From the NCBI RefSeq assembly GCF_002270415.1, contig NZ_NNRI01000017.1, forward strand, positions 124,001 to 188,000: a stretch of 64,000 bases of DNA, in the 5' to 3' direction. Below are positions 34,283 through 43,157 of this stretch, piece after piece. Within the stretch, counting starts at the first letter, position 1, and each line of letters starts with the position of its first letter. A program made the position numbers and the translations under genes. A model generated the notes under the pieces. It did not search any database. It saw only the letters and a list, made by a program, of their open reading frames with translations, and was not told where the DNA came from. Origin of the DNA: Mesorhizobium sophorae (GTDB lineage Bacteria; Pseudomonadota; Alphaproteobacteria; Rhizobiales; Rhizobiaceae).

Positions 34283-35461
34283 TCACCGTGGAACCGGCAG
34301 CGCTTTCGTCTTGCCTGACAGTCTGGCTCCGATCGCCAGACTTTCGGGAAACCAACTGACGAAAGCCCTCATCGCCGCAGCGGATTGAGGGAGGGCTGCA
34401 ATGCGTGCCAACACGGTGGCGGTGCGAATGCGGGTTGCGAATTGTCTGTTCCAGGCCTTTGAGTAGCGACTGCCGGCGACAACGCGCGCCTCGCGATCCC
34501 ATCGGTCGAACCTGGCCAATTCGGTGGCCAACAGCCAGCCGGACTGCAAGGCCATGGAGATGCCTTCGGCGATGATGGGATGGGACTCGCCGGCAATGTT
34601 GCCGACCCGAAATATGTCGTCGGCAAAACGCGGACGAATGCCAGGGCGTATAGGCCCAGCGGCCAGCCATTCGCCATCGAGCGTTGCGCTGCCGATGGCG
34701 GAAACCGTACCAGGACAGGATGCCATGATGTGCGCGTGAACGGCTTGGCCTGCCGACAAGGCACCACTTTTCTCACGCAACCTGGCCAATACGTCGCGGC
34801 GTATGCAGCAGGACAGCGACATCCTGTCCTGGTCCGTCCACACCATGCCGCCATAGCCGCCCGGAAATACCAGGAGAGGCATGAGGTCTCGGGCGAGCGA
34901 AGCTCCTTTGAAGTGAGCCTTGAAGCCAAACAGATCGTGAGGCGCACTGCTTTTTGGGAGGTTGGTTGAAAGCTTTCCCTGCTCCCAAGAACCATGCGCG
35001 GCTATCACGACTGGCGCAGCGAGAACCCTCTGATCGTCTTTGCCGCTGATCCGGACCGCGGCGTTCTCCCCATCGCTGATGATCGTCACCGCACGGCAAG
35101 GCTGAAAAACATCGGCTCCGGCATTGCGGGCGGCGTCCAGGAGGATGCCATCAAGGACGTCGCGCCCAAGTGCACGCCCAAAAGCGTCTCCCGCCGCCCG
35201 GGGCATGCCCGCGTCTATGCCCGGGCCCGACGCAAACAATGCAACTCGCCTGACTTCCGGGCCTGCCTTGGCGCGAATCGCGGCGCCCGCCCCCAAACGA
35301 TCCAACAGCTCCAGATTGACTGCCGACATGTACTCGCCGCAGACTTTTCGGCGCGGGAATTCGCTTCGTTCGATGATGGCAACCGCGCGCCCCTGACCGC
35401 ACAAAGCCAAGGCCACGGACGCGCCACTTGGCCCGGCACCTATGACAATGGCATCGTACAT
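34283..35461 (-). CDS. FAD-dependent oxidoreductase/hydroxylase of the type III PKS operon
   Basis: 392 residues of the geranylgeranyl-reductase/PHBH-like flavoprotein group: the FAD-binding fold 'YDAIVIGAGPSGASVALAL' opens the protein, followed by 'FPRRKVCGEYMSAVNLELL', 'VIAAHGSWEQG' near 150 and 'FRVGNIAGESHPIIAEGIS' near 290, the second flavin block. It is the last gene of a PKS/methyltransferase/flavoprotein operon and starts 22 bases inside the methyltransferase gene. By analogy with SrsC of Streptomyces it could hydroxylate the methylated phenolic product; reduction of a side chain is an alternative. Confidence 0.85.
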   Translation of the reverse strand: MYDAIVIGAGPSGASVALALCGQGRAVAIIERSEFPRRKVCGEYMSAVNLELLDRLGAGAAIRAKAGPEVRRVALFASGPGIDAGMPRAAGDAFGRALGRDVLDGILLDAARNAGADVFQPCRAVTIISDGENAAVRISGKDDQRVLAAPVVIAAHGSWEQGKLSTNLPKSSAPHDLFGFKAHFKGASLARDLMPLLVFPGGYGGMVWTDQDRMSLSCCIRRDVLARLREKSGALSAGQAVHAHIMASCPGTVSAIGSATLDGEWLAAGPIRPGIRPRFADDIFRVGNIAGESHPIIAEGISMALQSGWLLATELARFDRWDREARVVAGSRYSKAWNRQFATRIRTATVLARIAALPQSAAAMRAFVSWFPESLAIGARLSGKTKALPVPR

Positions 35462-36186
35462 CGCGGGAGCGCTTCCTTGGGGATGACGCTGAAAGCGTGG
35501 GTAAACGGGCCAATCCGGCGTTCTTCACACTGCTGGCTGGAATCCGATGGCCACAGACTGGAAAGTTCATTGCCAGCGAACCCCGCTCGGACGCTCGCTG
35601 CTGCATCGTGCATGGTCACCTCGTTTGCGCCAATGATGCGTAGGAGCGAGCACATTCTCAAGGCACCGGCGTTTCGGCTTGGCTCGGTGGCGAGGAACAC
35701 CGGTGCCCGTGAACGGAGCGCTGCAAACAGAACCTTCAAGTCCGCGTCCGAAAAATGGTGGAGGAACAGATTGGCCGAGACAACGTCGTACGCGCCGGCG
35801 CCGGGCTTTGCGATCCAGTCAAAGACGTCATCGGTGACGGTTTCAACTCGCCAACCAAGTGTGGCGAAGTCCGCGCGCCGTTTGTCTGAGATCAGGTTGA
35901 CCTGGTCAAGCATGACCAGATCCACGTCGGCCCATCTCCCGCCCAAACGTCTTGCGACCGAGAGCATGAATGCCCCGTCGCCGGAGCCGAGTTCCAGAAT
36001 CCTGGTAGGTCTTTTGCGCACGTTCGCCTTGAAGAGACCAGCCATGATCGCGCTCTGAAACATCAGCGCGTTTATCCAAACGAGGTCGCGCCGGGAGCCG
36101 ATTGCCCTGGGATCGCCGGGGGGCAGGAAATCGAGCAGTTCCGGCTCGATCCGACGGCAGTCGAGATCTTTGGTCAACTCAGGCAT
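35440..36186 (-). CDS. SAM-dependent methyltransferase of the type III PKS operon
   Basis: 248 residues of class I Rossmann methyltransferase: motif I 'RILELGSGDGAFMLSV' at 62-77, acidic loop 'VDLVMLDQ' near 90 and 'YDVVSANLFLHHF' near 135, which resembles motif IV of small-molecule O-methyltransferases. It overlaps both neighbours (8 bases with the synthase, 22 with the flavoprotein). The likely role is methylation of a phenolic hydroxyl made by the synthase; the substrate is inferred from operon order. Confidence 0.88.
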   Translation of the reverse strand: MPELTKDLDCRRIEPELLDFLPPGDPRAIGSRRDLVWINALMFQSAIMAGLFKANVRKRPTRILELGSGDGAFMLSVARRLGGRWADVDLVMLDQVNLISDKRRADFATLGWRVETVTDDVFDWIAKPGAGAYDVVSANLFLHHFSDADLKVLFAALRSRAPVFLATEPSRNAGALRMCSLLRIIGANEVTMHDAAASVRAGFAGNELSSLWPSDSSQQCEERRIGPFTHAFSVIPKEALPRCTMPLS

Positions 36187-37261
36187 TGCCGGCCGTATGG
36201 AACATCATCGTCTCAGCCGTAAGGCCGGGTCCGAATGCCATGGCACAACCCACGCGGTCTTCCGTGAACCCGCGCAGCATTCGCTCAAGCACGAACATGA
36301 CCGTGGCTGAAGACATGTTTCCGTTTTCGCGAAGGACCTCGCGCGACATCGACAAAGCACAGGGATGGAGATTCAGCGCGCGCTCCACAGCATCGAGTAT
36401 CGAGCGCCCGCCTGGGTGGACAGCCCAAAGATCAACGCTTCCGACGCTGCTGGCTCCCAGAATGCTGCCGATGCCTGTGGCGAGCACACCTTGAATTGCG
36501 CCAGGGACTTGTCCCGACAAAACCATGTCGAAACCGTCGTCGCGAATGCCCCAGGTCATCAGGTCGCGGCTGTCAGCGGCGACGATCGCGTGAAAACTAT
36601 CCAGGCCGATCCCGAATGGGCGGGCAGTCACCGACGCGGCCGCGCAACCATCACCCCAGAGGCAGAAGGACAGCAGTTTTTCGAGATCGCTGGTCTCCCT
36701 GAGATGGAGCGTACAGAGTTCAATACAGACGATTACGACGTGAGCCTCGGGTTCGGACCGGATGATGTGCCGTGCCAGCTTGAGCGCGTTGATTGCCGCG
36801 TAGCATCCCATGAAGCCTATGACCGTGCGCTCAACGTTGGTCGGCAAATTGCATCGAGCAATTATCTCCAGATCGATACCGGGGGCGGAGAAACCGGTGC
36901 ACGTTGTCACGATCAAATGCGTGACGGTCGTCCTGTCCTTATCCTGGAGGAGCCGCTCCACGGCTTGCTGGGCCAGAACCGGCGCAGCGGCGGCAAACAT
37001 TTCCATGCGTGTCGCTGTTCCTGGAAATGCACCCCGCTTGAAAACGCCCGCCATGTCCACACTCGGACCCTCGGGATCTTCGGCAGGCGCAAAGCACGAA
37101 TAGCGATGCTCGATCCCGCCCTTGTCCGCCATGCGATTGAAAATCGCGCGGCGACGGGGGTTTGACGTCAACTGAGAGCCAGCAAACTGCAGGAAGAACC
37201 TGTGAACGCTGTGGTCAGGGACGGCCGTCGCAATTCGGTTGATGAAAGCTTGAGCGCACAT
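36179..37261 (-). CDS. Type III polyketide synthase (chalcone/alkylresorcinol synthase family)
   Basis: 360 residues with the complete catalytic triad of the chalcone synthase superfamily: C153 in 'GFMGCYAAINAL', H282 in 'AVHPGGRSILD' and N315 in 'ENGNMSSATVMF'. 'VTHLIVTTCTGFSAPGID' and 'LWGDGCAAASV' are also typical. It condenses a starter acyl-CoA with malonyl-CoA units to form a small phenolic or pyrone. It is the first gene of a three-gene operon. The starter and chain length cannot be read, but the SrsA-type operon order favours a long-chain alkylresorcinol or related quinone lipid. Confidence 0.92.
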   Translation of the reverse strand: MCAQAFINRIATAVPDHSVHRFFLQFAGSQLTSNPRRRAIFNRMADKGGIEHRYSCFAPAEDPEGPSVDMAGVFKRGAFPGTATRMEMFAAAAPVLAQQAVERLLQDKDRTTVTHLIVTTCTGFSAPGIDLEIIARCNLPTNVERTVIGFMGCYAAINALKLARHIIRSEPEAHVVIVCIELCTLHLRETSDLEKLLSFCLWGDGCAAASVTARPFGIGLDSFHAIVAADSRDLMTWGIRDDGFDMVLSGQVPGAIQGVLATGIGSILGASSVGSVDLWAVHPGGRSILDAVERALNLHPCALSMSREVLRENGNMSSATVMFVLERMLRGFTEDRVGCAMAFGPGLTAETMMFHTAGNA

Positions 37262-37562
37262 TTTCTTCCTTGGCTTGCCGCCGCAAGCCTGTGGTCACCG
37301 AGGAAAGCGCCACGTGTTGGAGGCTCGCAGCGGATCTGCGCCTTCGACGGCAATGGCAAACTCTATTGTGGTAAACGCTCAGAACAGGAAATGCTTCCCT
37401 TGGACCCCTGCCCTTCGCCAAATTTCAGGCCAATGCGGTTGGACCGCAACCGAAACCTCGCTGGACAACGAATGTTTTGCGCCGCTTGCCCACAAGCACC
37501 GTGAAGCCCGGCAGGTTGGTGAGTGCGCGATGTTCGATCTGGCTCGACGCAGCCCGCACCTT
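37262..37562. other. Intergenic region upstream of the polyketide synthase operon
   Basis: 301 bases between two leftward genes (HAD phosphatase upstream, PKS operon downstream). It probably carries the PKS promoter. No clear gene, operator or terminator could be read. Confidence 0.4.
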
Positions 37563-38570
37563 TCAGGAGGGGAAGACCAATTTCCAGTCCTGCTTCATGT
37601 CAACGACGGTCCAGCGTTCCTTCATCGCTTCGTCCCAAGCTTTGTCGAGCTTTCCGACTGAGGATTTGCGATCGTACGCATATTCACGATCGGCGTCCGT
37701 ATGATGCACGATCCCCATGAACCGCGCGCCGCTTCCAGCCGCGGTCCATTGCAACATCTCCAGATCGCCGTCGGAATTACCGAACGCAAAGATGGGTCGG
37801 CGGCCTATGAACTTGTTGATGCTGACAGGCTTGCCCGGTCCGTCGTCGACGAAATCGATCTTGGCTTCCTTGATCAAGGCCGGCTTGCCGTCGGCACCCA
37901 CCACGTATTTGGTTGCTCCCGACGACCCGACGACCCTCTCCGGCGGGATGCCGTAGACGGCTTCCATCCAGGGGCGCATGAAATCGATACCGCCGCCCGA
38001 GACCACAAATATCTTGAAGTCGTTCTGCCGTAAGAACTCCAGCAATTCCAACATCGGCTGGTAAACAAGTTCCGTATAGGCACGATGGTAGCGGGGATGA
38101 TGCGCCGTCCTGGTCCAGTTGATGACCGCGCTGTTGAATTCGTCGGTTGTCATGCCGGCGTGCGTCACAGCCAGGATCTTGAATATTCCTTGCTCGCCAG
38201 AGCGAACCAGACCTGACAAGTCGTTTGACAGGACAGATTTGAACGGTTCCTGCGTCTGCCACTCCGGATGGGTTGGGGCGAGCTGCTTCACCTGGTCCAA
38301 TGCGAAGGCGAGTTGCGAGTAGATCGGCTGTTCGCACCAGAGCGTTCCGTCATTGTCGAAAACAGCGATACGCTCGTTGGCCATGACGAAATCCTGGCCG
38401 TCCGGCGTCGTGACCTTTGCAACGAAGTCCATGATCGAACCTTTGGCAGGCCCTTCATGCCACGAAGCGAGAGGCGCAGCTTGAGCACGCGCGGACACGA
38501 CACTGGAAAGCGGCAGGCTGGTGGCCAGCATGCCGGCGAGCACCTTGCGTCTGTCCATGGCCGGACTCAT
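37563..38570 (-). CDS. Exported HAD-family phosphatase
   Basis: 335 residues (331 if the second ATG at 38558 is used). The N-terminus 'MDRRKVLAGMLATSLPLSS' looks like a twin-arginine or Sec signal. The HAD core has motif I 'AVFDNDGTLW' with nucleophile D72 and acid D74, motif II 'FVVSGGGIDFM' and motif IV 'FAFGNSDGDLEML'. This matches the exported phosphoserine-phosphatase-like HAD proteins, which remove phosphate from small molecules in the periplasm. The substrate is unknown. It is co-oriented with the PKS operon but 301 bases away. Confidence 0.88.
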   Translation of the reverse strand: MSPAMDRRKVLAGMLATSLPLSSVVSARAQAAPLASWHEGPAKGSIMDFVAKVTTPDGQDFVMANERIAVFDNDGTLWCEQPIYSQLAFALDQVKQLAPTHPEWQTQEPFKSVLSNDLSGLVRSGEQGIFKILAVTHAGMTTDEFNSAVINWTRTAHHPRYHRAYTELVYQPMLELLEFLRQNDFKIFVVSGGGIDFMRPWMEAVYGIPPERVVGSSGATKYVVGADGKPALIKEAKIDFVDDGPGKPVSINKFIGRRPIFAFGNSDGDLEMLQWTAAGSGARFMGIVHHTDADREYAYDRKSSVGKLDKAWDEAMKERWTVVDMKQDWKLVFPS

Positions 38571-39053
38571 CTATCGAACCACGACTTAGACGTACACGCC
38601 GCCTGTTCTTGCATAATAGATCCTGGACAGGGCATCGCGAACTCCAGCGGTTTGGTGTGTCGCGCCGGCACGGACTTCAACCTGCGAAGTCGATGACTGC
38701 GGTTGGATGCGCTGGTTGGTGAGAGGATGCAGGCCTCGGACAGGCCCCATTCGATTGACCGAGCGCGTCAGGCAGTCAGAATAGGAGCTGGCCTTGCAGG
38801 CACAAGACTTGGCTGCCGCACATACCGATACGAAACGGTAACAGCCCACCGATTGAACCGATGGCGCCGCCGCTGGAACTTATGCCGGTCGCTTGGTAGC
38901 AGCCAAATCGCGCCATCGAACGCCAAGGCGGTGACGCTTGCGGGCCCCGGATAGAACCCGGCTGTAACAGTAAAGTGCTGGCGCGCCTCCCCTCACTGTG
39001 ACGATGCTTGCTGGAATGCTTCCGCACGAGGTCATTCATTCGGTTTGAAACAT
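38571..39053. other. Divergent intergenic region, nothing recognised
   Basis: 483 bases between the leftward phosphatase and a rightward small gene. Short frames on both strands have no family resemblance and poor codon use. Several TGTAAC/GGTAAC words occur (38838-38845, 38963-38975) but no convincing operator. Confidence 0.4.
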
Positions 39054-39314
39054 ATGGCCATGCCTTCCGAAACCGCCCACGACCGTCGGGGCTTGCTAAG
39101 GCTCATGTTGAAGATGCCGGCCTTGCGCGGCACGCTTCAAATCCTCAGCGCGACGAATTCCGATCTGCTCGGCCTGTGCGGCGCCTACGAGGATGCCAGC
39201 ACGGCCCTTGAGCGCTTGAGAAAGGAAAGAGGAAACGCGAACCGCGCCGCGATTGCTGAATACGAAGAGCTTTGCACCGATCTGGAGACCGACATTATCC
39301 GCATGTGCCAGTGA
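39054..39314 (+). CDS. Small helical cytoplasmic protein of unknown function
   Basis: 86 residues from the ATG at 39054; a TTG nine bases upstream is an alternative. It has no signal peptide. The sequence is leucine-rich and helical: 'LLRLMLKMPALRGTLQIL' then 'LCGAYEDASTALERLRKERG' and 'YEELCTDLETDIIRMC', consistent with a small alpha-helical bundle. Codon use is good, so it is probably real. It precedes the sulfatase island on the same strand, with no evidence for a shared role. Confidence 0.55.
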   Translation: MAMPSETAHDRRGLLRLMLKMPALRGTLQILSATNSDLLGLCGAYEDASTALERLRKERGNANRAAIAEYEELCTDLETDIIRMCQ

Positions 39315-39352
39315 CACCCGGCGGCACGTGAGCGTGTCCGGCCTTTGTAACT

Positions 39353-39365
39353 GTAACGTACTTCG
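39353..39365 (+). promoter_or_regulatory. Repeated upstream motif, copy 1
   Basis: GTAACGTACTTCG occurs here and, identical over 13 bases, at 42593-42605. Both copies lie 70-90 bases before the next plus-strand reading frame. A shared operator or promoter element is a plausible inference. Confidence 0.3.
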
Positions 39366-39438
39366 CTTTCCGGCATTCCGATTCAATTGTGCGACGCGCC
39401 GAAAGCTTAGGGCGCGCAGCAGAGGGTCGTGACCGGGG

Positions 39439-40298
39439 ATGTTCATGGGACGCGTTCGCCCTGGTGTAGGTGCATTCCCGCTGACTGGCACCTTCCGCCC
39501 TCAGGGGCCTGAAGCAGCAGCTCCACCGTCCGCCTCAAAGTCCAGTGCCCTCGCTATGGCCTTTGCTGTTTCGGTACCCCTTGTCAGCGGCGCCGAGGCC
39601 CAGGAGGCCAAGGATACTTCGGGGACGAACCCTGCGTGCTGACAAGGACCCTGTCATTCTCGAACGAGTATCGATTCCTGCCGGGGGACGAGTACTACGA
39701 TATTACGAATGTCCGTTACACCGAGCCGTTTTTCGACGGAAAGGCTTCGGTTCGTCTGACCTTGCCGCTCGATGCAACCAATCTGGCCGGCGACGACGAA
39801 TTCGGCCTCGGCGATATTGCGGCTAAGCTCAGCTGGATTCCCTATTTGAGCAGGCGGCAGGCGTTTATCCTCAACACCGAGATTTATGCGCCGACCGCCT
39901 CCGAGGATGTGCTTGGCACCGGCAAATGGGTCGCCGCGCCCGGGCTGACCTGGGCCTATTTTGCCAGTCCGGAGGTCATCATCGCCCCCGCCTACATCCA
40001 GAATTTTTCATTCGCCGGTCACAGTGACCGAGCCAACGTCAATCGCGGCGATTTCGATCTCTACGTCGTCTACAAACCTCATGCCAAACGCTGGTGGCTG
40101 ACGTCGGACTTGACCGCAAGTTACGATTTCGAAGCCAGAACATCGCCTATGTCCTGGGAGGTCGCCCTTGGCTACAATCTCGGCAAGCTGGCGAGCGGCG
40201 GTGCCATCAACGGCTACATCAGGCCGGGTGTCGGTATCGGCGACGACCGGCCCTACGACTTCAATATGGAGGTTGGTGTTTCGTTGGTCAGTTTTTAG
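39439..40298 (+). pseudogene. Exported outer-membrane-type protein split by a frameshift
   Basis: The signal peptide ('ALAMAFAVSVPLVSGAEAQE') lies in one frame ending at a TGA at 39640-39642; the mature part continues from 'LTRTLSFSNEYRFLPGDEYY' in another frame (GTG at 39636) to 40298. Adding one base near 39635 would join them as '...NPAVLTRTL...'. The mature part (220 residues) is a beta-rich outer membrane protein with 'FGLGDIAAKLSW' and a C-terminal '...EVGVSLVSF', like exported proteins that pair with MetA-type barrels. As written it cannot be exported. True decay and sequencing error are both possible. Confidence 0.7.
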
Positions 40299-40333
40299 CG
40301 GGACCGCTGAGGATCTAGTGCGAGAGGGACAAG

Positions 40334-41293
40334 ATGACCGCATCCATATCACCTGGCTGGCTGATTGCCGCGGCAGCCGTTCTCACGGCGTTCGCTTCCG
40401 TGAATAGAGCAAATGCCACCGAGGCCGTTGCCGGACGCTATATCCCCGGCGCCTTCGCGAGTCCCGGTGCGGGTATTGTGCCGCCCACGCCGGGCGCCGG
40501 CTATTGGGCAATGTCCAACATCTACTACCATGGCGAAGCAGATGGCCAGGTTCCATTCGGCAAAGGCTCGGTCGCGGTGGGTCTCACCGGCGATATTTAT
40601 GCCGCCATTCTGGCAGGGGTTTACGTGCCCGAGTTGCACCTGCCAGGCAACTGGACCTACGCCGTCCAGCTTGCCGTCCCCCTGGGCTGGACCGGGGCCA
40701 CTGCCGCGGTCGGCCCGCTGGGGGCGGATCAGCATGTCACCGGGCTCGGCGACATCGCTTTCGCGCCGCTCGTGTTTGGGTGGCACAACGATGCCATGAA
40801 CACCTGGCTGTCGGCATCCCTGACGATCACCGCACCGACCGGCGAATGGAAGGAAGGGGACCTTGCCTTCATCGGCCTCAACTACTGGACGTTCACGCCG
40901 GCGATCGGATTCACCTATCTCATCCCGCAACACGGGCTGGACCTTTCCGCCAAATTCGGCGTGGACATCAACACCACGAACCCGGACACCGATTACTACA
41001 GCGGTGCGATGGCCCACCTTGATCTTTCGGTCACAAAGGCCGTAACGGAGAACCTGTCCGTGGGGGCGATCGCGGGCTTCCTGGACCAAATCGAAGACGA
41101 TCGGGGCGCGTTCGCCGACACCCACGATGGATTCAGGGGCCGCTCGATCGCGCTCGGGCCGCTGGTCAAATACAAGGCCAAGTTCGGAGAGAAAACCGAG
41201 GTCGATTTCACCTTGAGGTGGGCCCATGAGGTCGAGGTCGAAAACCGCATGAAGGGCGACGCTGTGTTCTTCGACGTTTCCGGCAAGTTTTGA
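40334..41293 (+). CDS. MetA-pathway/phenol-degradation-type outer membrane protein
   Basis: 319 residues with a signal peptide ('WLIAAAAVLTAFASVNRANA'). The mature protein opens with 'YIPGAFASPGAGIVPPTPGA', a hallmark of the Phenol_MetA_deg family, and shows alternating beta-strands with 'TGLGDIAFAPLVFGWH' and a terminal '...VFFDVSGKF' barrel strand. Members form outer membrane channels near catabolic genes for hydrophobic or aromatic substrates. Here it could admit sulfated or aromatic compounds for the downstream sulfatases; the substrate is inference. Confidence 0.85.
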   Translation: MTASISPGWLIAAAAVLTAFASVNRANATEAVAGRYIPGAFASPGAGIVPPTPGAGYWAMSNIYYHGEADGQVPFGKGSVAVGLTGDIYAAILAGVYVPELHLPGNWTYAVQLAVPLGWTGATAAVGPLGADQHVTGLGDIAFAPLVFGWHNDAMNTWLSASLTITAPTGEWKEGDLAFIGLNYWTFTPAIGFTYLIPQHGLDLSAKFGVDINTTNPDTDYYSGAMAHLDLSVTKAVTENLSVGAIAGFLDQIEDDRGAFADTHDGFRGRSIALGPLVKYKAKFGEKTEVDFTLRWAHEVEVENRMKGDAVFFDVSGKF

Positions 41294-41316
41294 GCGGCGG
41301 GACAAACCAAGTGCTG

Positions 41317-42528
41317 ATGCGCAAGCGGGTTGGCAAGATTGTCGCGGCTTTGTACCTGCTCACGCTGACGGCGTGCGGAGGGGGACCGGAAGGCGTTTTG
41401 GCACCGGTAGCCGTTAATATGCGGTCAGCGTCGGCATCTGACGTAACGATGTTGGTGGCGACCAGCCGCAAACCGTCGGGCGATCCTGCAACGCTGTTCA
41501 CGGGCGAGCGCAGCCCGACTCTTTCCTTGACCGACCTGACCATTTCAATTCCGCCGGACCGTGCATCCGGCACGGTCGAGTGGCCGAAAAAACTGCCGCC
41601 GAATCCCCAAAAGGAGTTTGCTGTCGTTGCCGCGAAGAACCTTTCAATCCCGCAGGCCGGCGACTGGCTGCACTCTCACAATCCGAGCGGCCATGTGCTC
41701 GTCTTCGTCCATGGCTTCAACAACCGCTATGAGGATTCTGTTTTTCGCTTCGCGCAATTTGTCCATGACTCGGGCGCGAAGGTCACGCCCATCCTTTTCA
41801 CCTGGCCATCGCGCGCCAGCGTCCTCGACTACAATTACGACAAGGAAAGCACCAACTTTTCCCGCACCGCCTTCGAACGAACATTGAAGGCTTTGGCCAA
41901 TGATCGCGGCGTCACCGACATTACCGTTATGGCCCATTCGATGGGAACCTGGCTCGCCATGGAGGGGCTGAGGCAAATGGCCCTGCAGGACGGTCAGGTT
42001 TCTCCCAAAATCAGGAATGTAATTCTTGCATCTCCCGACCTTGATGTGGATGTCTTCGGGCGCCAGTGGACAGAACTCGGGCCCAAGAAGCCGAAATTCA
42101 CCATCATGATCTCGCGCGACGACCGGGCGCTTGCAATCTCGCGTCTGATTTCAGGCGATGTCGACCGGGTGGGCCAGATTGATCCGTCAAAAGAGCCATA
42201 CAAATCGAAGCTGCAAGCGGCGGGAATAACGGTCATCGACCTGACCAATGTAAAGACGGACGATCGCTTGAATCACAGCAAGTTTGCCGAGAGTCCTGAA
42301 ATCGTGGCGTTGCTGGGATCTCAATTGGCCTCCGGCCAGATCCTGACCGACTCGAGAACAGGCCTTGGCGACGGACTGGGCATGATGATTGCGGGCACAG
42401 TGGGGACGGTCGGCAAGGTCGCGGCAACGACGGTCACCGCTCCCATTGCGATGATGGAGGGAAAGGGAAAAACCCCGGCACCCGATCAGCTCGGAACGAT
42501 CCTGAAGGCCGATCCGACGGCGGAGTGA
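41317..42528 (+). CDS. Alpha/beta hydrolase lipoprotein (DUF900 family)
   Basis: 403 residues from the ATG at 41317; the frame opens earlier at a TTG. The N-terminus is a lipoprotein signal with lipobox 'LTAC'. The DUF900 hydrolase core shows 'VLVFVHGFNNRYEDSVFRFA', 'PILFTWPSRASVLDYNYDKE' and the nucleophile elbow 'MAHSMGTWLAME', so it is probably an envelope esterase or lipase. The hydrophobic C-terminal stretch (370-395) may be a membrane contact. A paralogue with the same layout lies at 60806-62080. It may share a message with the barrel protein just upstream. Confidence 0.85.
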   Translation: MRKRVGKIVAALYLLTLTACGGGPEGVLAPVAVNMRSASASDVTMLVATSRKPSGDPATLFTGERSPTLSLTDLTISIPPDRASGTVEWPKKLPPNPQKEFAVVAAKNLSIPQAGDWLHSHNPSGHVLVFVHGFNNRYEDSVFRFAQFVHDSGAKVTPILFTWPSRASVLDYNYDKESTNFSRTAFERTLKALANDRGVTDITVMAHSMGTWLAMEGLRQMALQDGQVSPKIRNVILASPDLDVDVFGRQWTELGPKKPKFTIMISRDDRALAISRLISGDVDRVGQIDPSKEPYKSKLQAAGITVIDLTNVKTDDRLNHSKFAESPEIVALLGSQLASGQILTDSRTGLGDGLGMMIAGTVGTVGKVAATTVTAPIAMMEGKGKTPAPDQLGTILKADPTAE

Positions 42529-42592
42529 TCGGAGGCTCTGCCTGAACAATCAGAAATCCAGCAGTTCGGCCCTTCCCGCACGTATCGTTACC

Positions 42593-42605
42593 GTAACGTA
42601 CTTCG
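42593..42605 (+). promoter_or_regulatory. Repeated upstream motif, copy 2 (palindromic)
   Basis: GTAACGTACTTCG, identical to 39353-39365, preceded here by GTTACC so that GTTACCGTAAC (42587-42597) forms a palindrome. It lies 67 bases before the DUF202 gene. A TetR-type operator is one possibility. Confidence 0.3.
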
Positions 42606-42671
42606 AAATCCTGCGCCGCGACCCGAGAGTGCCGGTCGACTTCGACACTGCCCCGTTCGCAGGACCATGCA

Positions 42672-43151
42672 ATGAACGTTGCACCCGTAACCGGAAAATC
42701 CGGCTCCGATAGCATCTCCGTCGAGCTGTCGTCGCGCCGAACCGGCATGTCGTTCCAGCGCACCCGCATGAGCGCCGACCGCACGCTGATGTCGGTGATC
42801 CGCACCGCGCTATCCCTGATCAGTTTTGGCTTCACCATCTTCCAGGTGTTCCAGAAGCTGCGGGACGCAGGCACGCTCGCGCACGCTGCCGCACCGCGCA
42901 ATTTCGGGGTGACGCTGGTGCTGCTCGGCATCCTGATGCTAGTCGTCGGCATCATCTATCACGTGCTTTTCATGGCCGGATTGCGCCGCGAACGCGATGC
43001 GATGCGCGATGCCGGCCTGATCCATGCCCAAAGCGGGTACCCGGTCTCCTTCACGCTGATAACGGCAGTGATCCTGTTGCTGATCGGTCTCGTCGCCATC
43101 AGCAGCATGGTTTTCAACGTCGGTCCGTTCACGGACGCGTCAGCGACATGA
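42672..43151 (+). CDS. DUF202/YidH-family membrane protein
   Basis: 159 residues. The family block 'MSADRTLMSVIRTALSLISF' near residues 33-52 is followed by a first helix ('SLISFGFTIFQVF') and two more ('LVLLGILMLVVGIIYHVLF' and 'LITAVILLLIGLVAISSMV'). DUF202 proteins are small inner membrane proteins of unknown biochemical role. It is six bases upstream of a small helical protein and begins a possible transcript that includes the first sulfatase. Confidence 0.85.
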   Translation: MNVAPVTGKSGSDSISVELSSRRTGMSFQRTRMSADRTLMSVIRTALSLISFGFTIFQVFQKLRDAGTLAHAAAPRNFGVTLVLLGILMLVVGIIYHVLFMAGLRRERDAMRDAGLIHAQSGYPVSFTLITAVILLLIGLVAISSMVFNVGPFTDASAT

Positions 43152-43157
43152 GAAAGG

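Noticed and set aside
38586..38849. 87-codon minus-strand cysteine-containing frame upstream of the phosphatase
   Set aside because: Cysteines are irregular, there is no ribosome site, and it occupies a likely promoter region.
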